Below the pieces are notes generated by a model. The model did not search any database. It was given only the letters and a program-made list of their open reading frames with translations, and had not been told where the DNA came from. 64,000 bases of DNA, taken from NCBI GenBank assembly GCA_009823395.1, contig CM020501.1, positions 31,915,861-31,979,860 of the forward strand, in the 5' to 3' direction. A program made the translations under genes and the position numbers. Position 1 is the stretch's first letter. The number at the start of each line of letters is the position of its first letter. Positions 11,470 to 23,100 of the stretch are shown here, in pieces. Origin of the DNA: Thamnaconus septentrionalis (lineage: Eukaryota; Chordata; Actinopteri; Tetraodontiformes; Monacanthidae).

Positions 11470-14049
11470 AACGTGCCCTTGAATGCATTTCTGTGCATTC
11501 ACGTAGCAACTGGCAGCAGTTGGTGTCCTAGTTGGAAGTCTCCCTCCCATCCGTGCGTGTGAATGTCAACATGAAACACGATGTATGAATGACTTGTTGC
11601 ATATATTTTCTACGTAGCGTTCGCATCAAGCGCAGCGTTTGCACAGTCTCAGGTGTCACGATCAGCCCTCACTCCTGGAGATGCGTTGTGACAGCCGCCA
11701 GGGTTGATGGTGTTAAACCCGGTGCAGTGTGTGAGATGGCATTACAGCTCACAGTCACAAAGTATAAAACGGTTCGGTGGGCAGTGAGACGTGACTGACA
11801 GGTTGATTGAAGAGTTGCACCGTATAAGGTTGCATTAATGGAACCCCAGAGGCTGAAAGCACCGCTGCAGACAGGTTGACTTTGTATAGTAGAACAATAT
11901 GATGTTTGTTTCATTGAAGGTCCGTGCAGAGAGTCCATGCAGATTTAGGGTGAGCAAACGACAGCGACGAGAAACTTGCAAGGATTAAGCAGAGTTCAAT
12001 CATTCAACGCTACATATCTGAGCATTCCTCTGAGGCGCCAACACAGAGATATTTTTCACAAAGAGTATCAGGAAGCTAAACGCAAACCAGCCAACACTCC
12101 AGAAGGCAGCTCACCACAAGCAAGCACTCGACCAAGCAAATCAATACACCAAAGACGGCGCGGAGGCGAAGTCCATCGCAAATGATAATAAGAATAAAAA
12201 AAGCCATGAATGCTGTTGACTGCAAGCCATTTTCTACTGCGACCGACTGAGCTATCCATTGATAAGTCACCATCAGCCTGGACGGCAATTACATTTTTTT
12301 TTTTTTTTTTTACAAATCATTTCAGCATCTGTAAAAATCAGTTATGGGACATAACAGCCATTTTATTTGTCAGTTATTGATATTGGCCAAAAAATTCCAC
12401 GTCGCTGCATCCCTCGTCATTTCTTGTTCCGTCACTTCTTTGAACCCACTCCGGTACTTACTTTCACCAATTTGCATGTTATTGTGCTGTCAATGTCCTG
12501 GTTTCAGAATGAACTTTGATTAATTGTGTTGTCTTATCACCCAACATTTCTAAACATTTTTTGGTAATAATATTCTGTGTATAAAAACTGAAAAAAAAAC
12601 AAACCCTCAACATATCGGGAGCCAGTTGATTGAAGCCTTTTCAAATGCAGTAACACAATATGACAGTAGTACTTTGAATGCATAACTGAGCTAAAAACAC
12701 AGAAGAGATTCCTAACAGACTGGAATCATCTCTATGAACACGTCAAGAGTCAGATAACTGAAGAGAAAATCAGAAAAAAATATTGCAATCTTTATGGCAG
12801 CAGAAAATACATGTCGCATGTTTGGCGGCCAGGGTCAGACCTCATCACTCCCCACACACAACCCCAGGCCTCGCAGGTGAATGGTAGGATGGGGGTGGTA
12901 CTGAAGTCAGTTGAGTGACTGGGCAGTTTGAGTAGATCTGCTAGCTTTGATGGGTGGTGTGGCGAGTGGAGCATCACTAAATCTTACTAAACAGAAAATG
13001 GTGAGAAAAAAAAAAAAAAAAATGCACAACTTGACCAAGATGTAGTGAGTATTTCAGCTGCAGATGATGAAGTGACTGAAGGGAGGTGAGTGGAGGCAGC
13101 AGGTGAGCTCACCTAATGTCCTGCCTCCTGAAGCCCCACCACCCTGGAAGCAGGGCTGAAAAGACCCAGACACTCCAAGAAGCCACCAGCAGTGGGTGGA
13201 TGAAGGATACGCTGGATCTCACCGGAGAAATGTTCAGATTGCATTTCAGCGACAAACAGCAGTACATTTTGCAGTCTGTGCATGTGACATAAATAGAATA
13301 ACATTTCATGTTTGTCCGAGAAACTCCCATTTAACGGCTCTGATTTTTAAAGTAAATATTTGGGGCTGCGTAGGAGGCGGCAGTTTGATGTTTTCCCACT
13401 TGAGCTAATATTTCAAAGCGTCCTATTTCTTTCTTTTTTTTTTTTTTTGCAAAGGACTAAACCCTTTGAGAAACTTGTATTTGATAAAATGTACATGATA
13501 AATAATGTACATTTAATCAAATACAATAATTTGATTGATAATTGTGTTTTTTCTGCTCTATCACATTGTTTTTCCCCCCATTTTTGACACATAGAAGCAA
13601 AAAGCTGCAATCACAGTTTTTTTCTATTGATGTCAACCTAATGAAAATCTCCTTTTATCTTTCTCTTCTCTGGAGCATATGGCTCTGTATATTGATTTCT
13701 GCGCTAATTAGTCCTAATATCTTCACCTGAAAGACCGTTGAGAGAGAAGAAGAGAACATTTTAATTGTGCAGTTTCATAGAAACTCTTCAAACACCTTTT
13801 GTTTGATGTCTTAATCCATAACAGCTAATCGTTTTTTCTGTCACCTTCTGGGATTGCCTGAAGAAATCGATTCACAGCCTTAATTTGCCATTGACTTTTT
13901 TTTCATACCCCTCCTGACACACCACCTCTGCTATTCATCCTGACTGGAGGAAACTGGCAAGGAGGACACTTAAGGTCGCCCCCTTGCATTTCTGGTGTGT
14001 GTGTGTGTGTGTACATGGAGTTGGACCCTCCTATTAGCAAATGCGTAAT
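11470..14049. other. Noncoding; no gene seen
   Basis: T/A homopolymers near 12293-12310, 13005-13021 and 13432-13448, and a short TG tract at 13998-14012. No coding signature. Confidence 0.6.
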
Positions 14050-14935
14050 ATTATGCTAATATGGTGAGGGTCGTGACTCTGACGACCCACTAATAGTATT
14101 GTTTTTTTTTTTGTTGATGCAGTTGTGTAGAGTTCTGATGACTCCTGGCTTGTGCTCGAGGTGGTGGTGGGCGTCCAACAGTTGATCCTGGTCTGTGTGG
14201 GTGGGTTTCCTATAAACCTCAAGTGTGAGGTTCCTGTCCTCCTCTATGATGGCAGCACAGTCCAGAAAAGGGAGAGTCGGCCGTTGGCAGTGTCTTCTTC
14301 CCATGTGAACTTGATGTGTCGGTCCACTGAGTGGATGAGTTTGGTGAAGGCTTCCATGTCATGGGTTTTGAATTCAACCCAGGTATCATCCACATATCTG
14401 AAGTGATGACTGGGGGAGGGTCGCTGAAAGACTATAGGGCTTGGTTTTTGAACACATTGGCCACAATGGGTGATACCCATTGGGTTAATCCATGGCACGT
14501 CTGTGTTTTTGCCCTCAATACCTTCCTGGTGTTGGAAATACGTGGCGGTGAGGCAGAAGGTCCAGTAGACTGCAAATTTGTTCTGGTGTGAAGTTTGTTC
14601 TACGTGAAAGTAATCAGTCCTGTTCAGCTGTTTCCACTGCTTCTGCTGTAGTCATACGGGTGAAGAGGGAAGTGACATCAAAACAGACCACAGTTTTATC
14701 CGTTTCCAGCTGAAGGTTCTCAATTTTGCTGGTGGCGTCTGTTGAGTTGTGGACGTGATGGGGAGTATTGCCTACGAATGAGGCCAGAATGGTGGCAAGG
14801 TGTTGGGACTAATTGTATGTAGTAGAGTTTATGCTGCTGACGGTTGGTTTGAGTGAGATGCTGTCTTTGTGTTTTTTTGGGAAGCCGCAACAGCATGAAG
14901 TACTTTCTCCTGGATAAATCACCATCTTCATAGTA
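14050..14935 (-). pseudogene. Penelope-like element reverse transcriptase, broken
   Basis: Read on the minus strand from about 14920 down, the pieces are in order. They are LPKKH; the KPTVSSINS finger region; motif A as CFDVTSLFT (near 14675); WVSPIVANV in the next block; the catalytic box FRYVDDTW (near 14395); then FLDCA, VYRKPTHTDQDQLLDAHHHL and GVIRTLHN (14115-14260), the typical region after the palm in Penelope-like elements. In-frame stops and several frame changes show it is dead. The C-terminal GIY-YIG endonuclease is not visible: similarity stops near 14050 in unrelated CA-repeat sequence. Penelope elements encode an RT plus an endonuclease and transpose through RNA. Confidence 0.88.
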
Positions 14936-14974
14936 TCCACCACGCAGCCTCCGTCGCCATTGTAGTCAATCAAC

Positions 14975-15215
14975 TTCAATCAATCAACTTTTATTAGTAC
15001 AGCGCTAAATAAATCACAGCCAAAGGCGCCTCAAAATGCTTTGTACTATCAAAACCGACGGAACCCTCCAGAGCAGCAGGGGGCGACAGTGGCAAGGTAA
15101 AACTCCCCAGTAGGAAGAAACTTAAAGCAGATCTGGAATCCATAGGACGGTCATCTGCTTCGCCCTGTTGGGGTAGCGAGACAGAGACAGAGACAGAGAC
15201 AGAGACAGCCCACAT
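14975..15215. repeat. Dispersed fish repeat with AACTTTTATTAGTACAGCG / GGGCGACAGTGGCAAGG blocks
   Basis: Contains CAATCAATCAACTTTTATTA, TCACAGCCAAAGGCGCCTCA, GGGGGCGACAGTGGCAAGGT, CCCCAGTAGGAAGAAAC and GGACGGTCATCTGC, then a GAGACA hexamer run (about 15178-15207). This block order is a very common interspersed repeat in percomorph fishes; its transposon class is not resolved here. Confidence 0.7.
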
Positions 15216-17739
15216 AGAAGCCAAACCAGTCCCACACAACTGACTTTAAAGAAAGCATGAGGGTCGAGCTTGCAGAGTTTTCTCGAGTCATAATAAGAAA
15301 GCTTTTTCAAAATGTTACAAATCAATTCTGACCAAACCTCATATAAAACAATCCTATTTAAAAATGTAAGTTTAATCTATATGTGTGTAACATTTTTCAA
15401 CTACTTGCTTTATTCTAAACGTTTATCCATTCCTCAGCTTGTTTCCATAGCAACAGGGTCACACAGATGCTTAGGCCAATCTAGGCAGCACCTCACCTTA
15501 CAGTGCTTGACATTTCAAGCACACGAATTGCAGAGTACAATGAGGCAGCTATCATCGACTTGGCAGAGTGGACTGAGCTATTTCAAACACAAACGCTGGA
15601 TAGTGATTGCTCCTCTGTCTGAGTGGACGCTCAAAGCCAAAGGCTACCATACTGCGAAGATTAAAATTAATCACCACAAACTGATGCATCTTTAACTTCA
15701 TTTCAGTAAGAGCAATCCAGGCAGTAAAACAAACTCATTTAAAGTGGAACAGAAAAAAAATGATCAGAACTGTCAATTTGCCCCTGGATCATTGACCTCC
15801 ATCATCTCATTTCTCTGCTCTAAGCCAAGTCCTGCACTGTACTGTTGCCATGGGATACAGTTGTGTCAGCCCTTCTTTATCGGTGAAAGCTAGTTGTTCA
15901 AATGAAGTTGTTCACCCAGTCAGCACTGATGAGGTTTTGTGTAGATGTGTTGATTATATGACTAACAAGCAACTCACAGTGCCTGCAAGTAAACAAGTCA
16001 ATCATTGTCTGTATCAGTGACACGTTGGCCAGGATTAGCCATCATGAGATAAAGTGCTCAGAGCTGGGGGCAGATTTATTAGTTGTTTTTTTTCTGTCAC
16101 AGATTTAAAGATGCTGTCATTTACTGCAGAAATTGCTGCCTGAATGTTTGTCTGCTGAAAGTTCCAGAGTCATTTAGCAGCGTCACGATTCGGCTCTCCG
16201 AGAATCCATGACCGGAGGAGACTCGCGTTTATACAAGCAATAACGAAAATAACACATTGAGGAGCAGGACGAGCAGGTGATTGAGAGAGAGGCAGTCTGG
16301 ATGGTGACCGTGGGCTTCATGGAGACTGGCCAGGGGCTTCCCATCACGTCAACAAGCTCCACCCACTGCCACAGCTGCTGGGAAACACGCACACACAGGC
16401 ACACGCACACACAGACAAGAAGAAACACAAAGCAGCAGGACCTATACACAACAGGAGGCTGTTGGTGCGAGAGCTGCCAAACCTTCATCCGCTGAAGGTA
16501 AAGGGATTCCATTGAAAGTGCAATCCTAACTGAGGAATGGATCATTTGACACCAGGTCTGAACAATCATGTAAAATAGAATGAATACAGCCAGTAACACC
16601 CACTGAAATACAATGACGATTGTATGTGTGAGGGGCAATACAATAAAACCCATGACTGCATGTGGGTGAGAGCTAAACCCTCCAAACAGTGACGGGATTA
16701 GCTGCTTTCCATTCTATTATTAATAGATCAAACACGTCTTGAAATATGAATTTGCTTTGCTTACTGTATCCCCGCACAAACAGTCAGTTGAACTTCCCTT
16801 TAGCAACAACAGAGGACACACTCATCCCCTCAGAGTCCCCTGGAGGGAAGATGATGAGTTTCCTGGTGAGGAAGAGTTTGACGGCGGAATGTCTGATCCA
16901 CCTGCTGTCTGCTTTTTTCAAAGTGGACTTCTTCTTGCCTCTGCCTTTGAGTTTTCGCACGCCTGTCCAGACAACATCAACCAATGAGGCCGGCAGGGCC
17001 TCATACGTCAGTTTTGAACTGTGTCTCAATGACAACGCAGGCTTTCCAAAGTGCTGTACAACAAGATGCAACCCAAGTGAAACACAAATAAACAGTATGG
17101 TGGAAAGACAAAATAATAAAAAGTGATGACATAGAGTAAAATAAAATAAGTTAAAGAGAGAAGATAGCGATAAAATAAAATTAAATAGATAAAATGCACT
17201 GCCCACCCACACAAAATTGAAAATAAAATAAAATAAAATCATTCATTGTATAGGTTCTCACAGACTAGCAGCTGTCCAGGTCTCTGCAGGAGCTTTGAAA
17301 TTCAGGAGGAAACATCTCTGACATGTAGTGGAAAACAATAACAATTATAGGGAGAGGGAGTGAACCCCAAACAATCATCTTCTCCAGCCTCTTCTGTGAG
17401 CGTCCTCTGTCTCACAGTCACAGCTCATTACAGGCGACTGCTGCCATGAGAGGAAGTCCTCCAGAGTGTCTGTCTCCCTGTTTCCCTTCCCACCTAATGT
17501 CTCACCATCAGCCTCCGTCCATCATTAGACCTGTGCCGTATCAAAGGAACCTCATTTTGTGCCATAAATGCTGAAGGAATTTAAAACACTTGTAGATTAT
17601 TTGCATTTGTATTTTGTACTCGTATCCATTATTTGCACCACACTGACATAGTTTTATAGTTTAAAAAAAAAATACCTTCACTCTCTTGCTCTCCTTATGC
17701 TGTGGGCCACCGAGTAACAAAACTCCAATGCTCTCTATA
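15216..17739. other. Noncoding; no gene seen
   Basis: The 156-residue minus frame at 16183-16653 is mostly hydrophobic residues and a translated CA tract, with no domain. An AAAATA pentamer run lies near 17219-17240. No supported exon. Confidence 0.6.
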
Positions 17740-17797
17740 TATGTAATAAGCTACCTTGTACCATAAATCAAGCCAAATTTGACACACTGGACCTTTA
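17740..17797. mobile_element. TAAAGGTCC-family element, right-end fragment (copy C)
   Basis: ACCATAAATCAAGCCAAATT followed by GACACACTGGACCTTTAAA, matching the right end of copies at 978, 22088, 30388 and 43608. Confidence 0.7.
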
Positions 17798-18304
17798 AAT
17801 ACGGGGCGATCAGCATGGGGACGAAGGAGGCACGGGCCAGGAAGAAAGCATGGACAGTTGCAGTGTATTCGCTGTGGAGGCTTTTGGTGTTTCCCACCGA
17901 CTCTTCAGTCTTCAAATCTTCCTGAGGCTCATTTCCAGCAGACTGAGGGCTTGGGGTTGCTGTCTGTCTGGAGGGAGCAGTTGTAAAGGTTGGATGAGAA
18001 GAAGAGTCGGAGCAGCTCCATGCAGACAGTGATCAGTTTATCTCCTCCCCTTCCTCCTCCTCCTCCTCTCCTGACTGCCCTACTTGCTTATCCTTATCCA
18101 CTTTAAATTAAACTTAACAACACTCCCCCCCCTACATTTTTATGCTGCTGCAGCATCACTCCTCTTATGCACCCCCCCACCCCCTCCTCCTCCCCACCCG
18201 TCTCCACCAATTTAATTTGGGTACAATTGCTCATCTTCCCTCGTAGAAATAAGATACAGTAGCGGCACCTGGCTGCCTCAATCTCATTCTCGTTATTACT
18301 TCTT

Positions 18305-18341
<37 letters not shown>

Positions 18342-21300
18342 GCATGCGTTTGTCTCCTACTTGTGCATTTGGCTTCCAAGCGAAGGAGGTGAGGAGGTTA
18401 ATAAAAGAGGCTCTAACAGCTGCGAGCGTTGCTCTACGCCAGGTGTCACCAGCTCTACTGCATGGCTGCGGAGTCACATGACAGGCAACCAGTCTCCCAC
18501 ACTCTCCTGAGATGGCAAACTTTGTCAATTCTACATAATTATTAATGACACGGCTCTATGTGAAGACACTGATCACGTTAATGAGTTCTCAATAGTTTCC
18601 AACAATGGTTTCGCTAGATGGGATAAAAGTGAATTTTAGACGCAGCTCAACGAGTTTTTTTTACGAAAAGGCTTTTGTGGGCGACTCGTGCGGTCCTTGC
18701 GGGCCACCTGGTGCCCTCGGTCACCCCGCTGGTGACCCCTGCTCTGTACAAGTATATGCCTACTGCTGCAGCGCTTTCATTTCAGTGTCTAAATAAAGAG
18801 TCTTTTTAAAAGAAAGACTTGGAGCTGATTTGAAAGAATTGACGTCAATTCCCTGCTGAATTAAAAAAAAAAAAAAAAATCTTATTTCTGAATTTAAGAT
18901 AATGAGTGGGAGGGGAAATAGCACAAGAAAATTAAAATATAAGACAGGTTTTCCTGGGTGAATGAAGGCATTTTAAGCAGGAAGCGATTCAATATCAGAA
19001 TTAGTCTTTGTTGTGGTTTGTTTCTGTGTTAAAAAATTCACTTTATTAGACTGCAGTAAAGCCAAGTGTATCAAGATCGAGCGGCATCATGATGTCTAGT
19101 GTAGAAAGAAATGTTTTGTCTCATGTTTACTGCCCGGCATTTGTCTATGCTTGTGGACCCCCTTAATGTTTCTACTGTCAGAACTACCAGAATAAATTGT
19201 AATTTACGGGGAGGAAAATAGTCCAGGAGAAGGAAGTTAATCACTTATTAATCAAGTCCTTGCTTTATGCCTTCACATCATGCACAAAGTGGGGATGGTT
19301 GCCGAATGTCCTGCACGTCCTTTTCAGTGAAGGACGTGCAGGTAGCGAGTTTGTTTTTGTTCACATGAGGTCCAGAACTTTAACATATAGTGGTAAAATA
19401 TTTTTTAAATTGCGTTGTCACAAATTTGATTTCAGCTACTGTTACTGGGATCCCCTATCACTTCCCTGAATCACTGCTACTTAAATGCCAAAGCACAGTC
19501 GGAGGTATCTTGCATTTTGTTACAGGCTCTTTATTGAATGAAATGTTTCCCTGCCTTTGACGTAATATCCAGGACTACCACAATCCAGGACTACCAGCTG
19601 GTAGTGATTTCAACTGAAGTAGTACCCAGGATCGTTCATTTCACAGGCAGAGAGAATAGAGGGGCAAATAATGAGGCAGGGATTGCAGTGCAGGCCGCTA
19701 GCTGGATTTCAACCAGCAGCTCTGTTCCCAAAGCACTCGGATTTTAAATCGACTCTTTGTTTCGCTGGATGGATCAGCGTAGACCAGCCAGACCCTCCAA
19801 CTGGCACCGCTGTCTCGCAAATGCCTTTGTACTGTTTAAACAGTGTAGTTCCCATGTCACTGATGACTGCCAGAATATCACTGGATTTAATGTTAAAGGA
19901 GGTATTTTATGTTTCCTTTACATGTTCATATGCTCACCATCATTAATCATCAAGATCTCTATTTTAGCTGCTGAGGCGACTAAAGACGATGCTCGTCGTG
20001 CATGAAGAGGCCATTGACTCGTCCAGCAATGCAGTGGATACATGGCTGCGCTGAACATGCCAGAGTTTTGATGCACATCTAAACTTGAATTTACTGCAGT
20101 GGTTGTAAACCGGTTTCGAGGTTTGGATTTATTAACGGACACCGAGAATGACAAGCGGCAGGTTGAGTGGGCGTGAGGACTGTTGTGTCTGTACGCTGAC
20201 GATTCACAACACTGTTGTGATAGCCATTTGATCCACAGTTACCTCCTCTGTGTGCCACTGTGTGCGCGAGGAGCAGGAGGAAGACACGATGAATCTGTGT
20301 CTCCTCATTTTCCTGTGAAAATTGTACATCCTTCCGACCGTGGGTTTTGTTTTTGTATGAACAAACAGTAATCAGAGGAGAGAGACGCAGCAGGGGGCAG
20401 GCAGAGAGTCAGAGGCAGAGAGTCGGAGGCAGAGAGTCAGAGTGGGTGGAAGCAGCGCCGTGCATGATGCCGTTTGTGCGCTGGAAAAAGAGAGAGGAGA
20501 AGAGATTACAGTGAAGGGATAACTCCAAGCTGATTGAAGGCCATGGCGGAGTCGGAGCATGTGACTGACTCATGCTGATACTATGGTGTCATCGAGATCA
20601 TGGCTCATTTTTTTATCCAGCATCCGCCCAATCACCAGGGCTGCAAAAAAAAAAAAAAAAAAAAAGAGCCCATGTGTATATTTAGCACGGCTCTGGCCGC
20701 CCTGAATTTGATTAGTAATTACAAAGGAATCAGGCCATTCAAAGCCTTTTTTTTTTCTTCCTTAGAATTGAGCTCAGAAATGTCCAAACAGAAATAAGTG
20801 TGTATATTAGAGTTTGTTGGAAAATCTCAAGGACAGTGAGTCAAATATAGCCTCTTGATGTTTCCTCTTCTGGCTGACCTCCTCCTTTGTAGAATGAGTT
20901 GAGTCAATTCAGCACTGTTAGTTTACTTGGTTGCTGCAATTGGTAGTGAGGTTAATGGACCTGCAAGTGTAATTTCTGGGGCAACAGTCTAGTCACAGTG
21001 AACACCAAAAAAAAAAAAAGAACACATCTTGCACTGTGTGTCATGTTTTAGATAGTTGTGTTACTCTCAGCTCATTTGTAAATGGGAGTTGTACCAACAA
21101 AATAAGATTTTACTTTTTAAACGTGTCACATCAGAGCAATTTTTCCAGCAAGTGCTTTCAGTAATGTGCTCAGTTGTGTGAAAAATAGCCCGAGGGCTCA
21201 GTTAGTCTCTCAATAATCTGTGGAAAAAATGAGCTTCTCTCTTAAATGCAACTGGTTTGAGAACAGTTCTTCTCTCTGTGCTCTTGCCTGTTGTGTTGAA

Positions 21301-22087
21301 ACAGATGGACAGGTTCAGTTCAAATAGCAAAACCAGTCCTGTTACCTCAACTTAACCCTTCTACAATTGAATATTCATCTTGATTTTCAAATTGGGTTGC
21401 ATTCACCTTTTGTCTTACGAGATTCCCTTTTCTCGTAATCTGGGGAATGCACCCACTGCAAGACGTCAACAGATACATCTTTATCTATTTTTTGTTGTTC
21501 CATAAATGTGTAATCATTTGACTTTTAGTTTGCAAAGATTAATGGCAAATCATGTTCTCCTGGATTTTTTTAGGATTATCATGCATGCAGCAGGATTACA
21601 CCACCTCATGTAATCTTCTCTTTCACGTTCACATGCAAATGCAGTGGCTGTAAACAATAGAGCTGCTTGCTAAATTTGCTGTTGTAATTGTAATGGCAAG
21701 AAAAATAATGACACGGATTAATGTCCTCGCAACACATTGACAAGCATTTTAATTTTAGCGGTTCGGCACAAACACACACGGTGAGTCGTCCATGCACCAT
21801 GACGAAGATCAATCGTCTGTGACACTCGCTATCATTCTCGTTTTAAGTGTGTAATATTTGCAGATTTTGAGAGGAAACGGCAACGTCGCGTGATTGCATT
21901 CTAGATTGCAGCGCTCTATCGCTCACCCTCCCTCTCCCAAGTTTGCCAGTGAGTTACGGTGGCCTGTGCACACAAACCTGGATAAATCGACCACCTTCTT
22001 CTTCGTTGGTTTGTTTGAAGTGGTGAGCGTTCACCCTAAATACGAAACACGCTGACAGGCAGCTGGATTGTCTGCACTGGTTGCATT
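17798..22087. other. Noncoding; TG tract, pyrimidine-rich patch and a hairpin
   Basis: C/T-rich run 18040-18230 and GT tract 18309-18336. Poly-A lies near 18862-18878, 20644-20665 and 21006-21019, and GAGTC/CAGAG short repeats near 20395-20445. 21550-21790 is repeat-free with homeodomain- and octamer-type words (ATGCAAAT near 21635). No gene recognised. Confidence 0.55.
19310..19342. other. Perfect 13-bp stem / 7-nt loop inverted repeat
   Basis: CCTGCACGTCCTT (19310-19322), loop TTCAGTG, AAGGACGTGCAGG (19330-19342). No mismatch in the stem. No surrounding element recognised. Confidence 0.9.
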
Positions 22088-22300
22088 AAAAATATGGCGG
22101 CGCAAGACGGCAGCTAACTGCGAGCAAGACCCTTGATCTCTGTATATTCTTCTATTTAAGTAGGAATCTGTAGGGCAACAAAATCATGTTTATTGTACTG
22201 AGAGTATACACTTTTATCAATATATTTATGGGCATTACGTTAAGTTTTTACCAATATAAAAATCATTAATCAGGCCAAATTCTACACACTGGACCTTTAA
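22088..22300. mobile_element. TAAAGGTCC-family element, copy D
   Basis: Interior words ATATGGCGGCGCAAGACGGC, ATTGTACTGAGAGTATACAC and ATTACGTTAAGTTTTTACC, then right end TCTACACACTGGACCTTTAA. The left terminal ~15 bp are not intact. Confidence 0.75.
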
Positions 22301-22821
22301 AGCAAATCTGACCGTTGTCGTAGCTGCAAAATGCACTGAAAATCTGCCCTTCATTCCAACTCCATTCTCTATCTGCAGTGGGAGACAGGACGTCCCCCCC
22401 CGTCACCCACTGCACCCACCTTCACTGGGGGCGTCGCCCTCCATCAATAATTCTTCCTATGGAGCCGCAGCCGCAGCATCCTCTTCAACTCCTTCCGTTG
22501 CCTCCCGCAGATTTGACGCCACCTCTCCAGCGCCGCGGAGCAGTTGACTGCAGATTGAGCAGGAAGTCCAGCCGTCCGACCTCCATGGCCCACTGCCGCC
22601 AGCTCGGCGTACTGGAGGGTCTCGCTTCTGTCGGCTGTTGTCACGCCCTGCTCCCAGGACATGGTAAGCCGAATGGAGGGCAAGCCGTTGTCCTCTTGCA
22701 CACCACAGCCGTGCTGGCTGGCTGAGGAGTAGCTACACTTCCTACGACCAGGCATGAGTGTGACGTTCCTCTGCTGAGCAGGCACTTGGAACGTGCAGCC
22801 AAGCTTGGGCAGTTTGCCTGA
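22301..22821. other. GC-rich noncoding block
   Basis: Markedly richer in G+C than its surroundings, with CCCCCCCC near 22393-22400. A 168-residue minus frame (22444-22950) crosses it and overlaps a SINE; a resemblance to a retroelement RNase H region is too weak to call. Confidence 0.4.
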
Positions 22822-23100
22822 ACTCGGTGGTCTAGTGGTAGAGTGTATAACCTCCCAGTCGCCTTGAGACTGGGAGGTTGTGGGTTCAATCCCCGGCGAG
22901 GTCACACCAAAGACTGTGAAAATGGTCCCCATCGCCTCCCTGCTTGGCACTCAGTATTGGGGGTTGGAATTGGGGGGTTGTTCTGGAGCTCGGCACCCCT
23001 GCTGCCCGCTGCTCCCTCAGGGGATGATGGGTCAAAAGCAGAGGACAAATTTCACATCCCTCAGGATGTGACAGTCACTGGGACCTGCTGCAATCCTTAA
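22822..23100 (+). mobile_element. tRNA-derived SINE (second family), plus orientation
   Basis: Box A region GTGGTCTAGTGGTAGAGTG and box B GGGTTCAATCCCC at the head. The body has TCACACCAAAGACTGTGAAA, ATCGCCTCCCTGCTTGGCAC, TTGGGGGTTGGAATTGGGGG and GGGTCAAAAGCAGAGGACAA. The head can fold a 12-bp stem around CCTCCCAGTC/GACTGGGAGG. It matches a widespread fish SINE layout and is not a functional tRNA (no acceptor stem pairing). Confidence 0.82.

Noticed and set aside
16183..16653. 156-residue minus frame with hydrophobic start
   Set aside because: Includes a translated CA tract (Cys-Val run), has no family resemblance and no splice partners.
22822..22900. A tRNA gene suggested by Pol III box A and box B
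   Set aside because: No acceptor-stem pairing and the SINE body follows directly. The same applies to 51412-51460 and 62025-62045.
22444..22950. 168-residue minus frame with a faint RNase H-like look (YAELAAV)
   Set aside because: It runs through a SINE, the key acidic residues cannot be placed, and no neighbouring retroelement domains are present.
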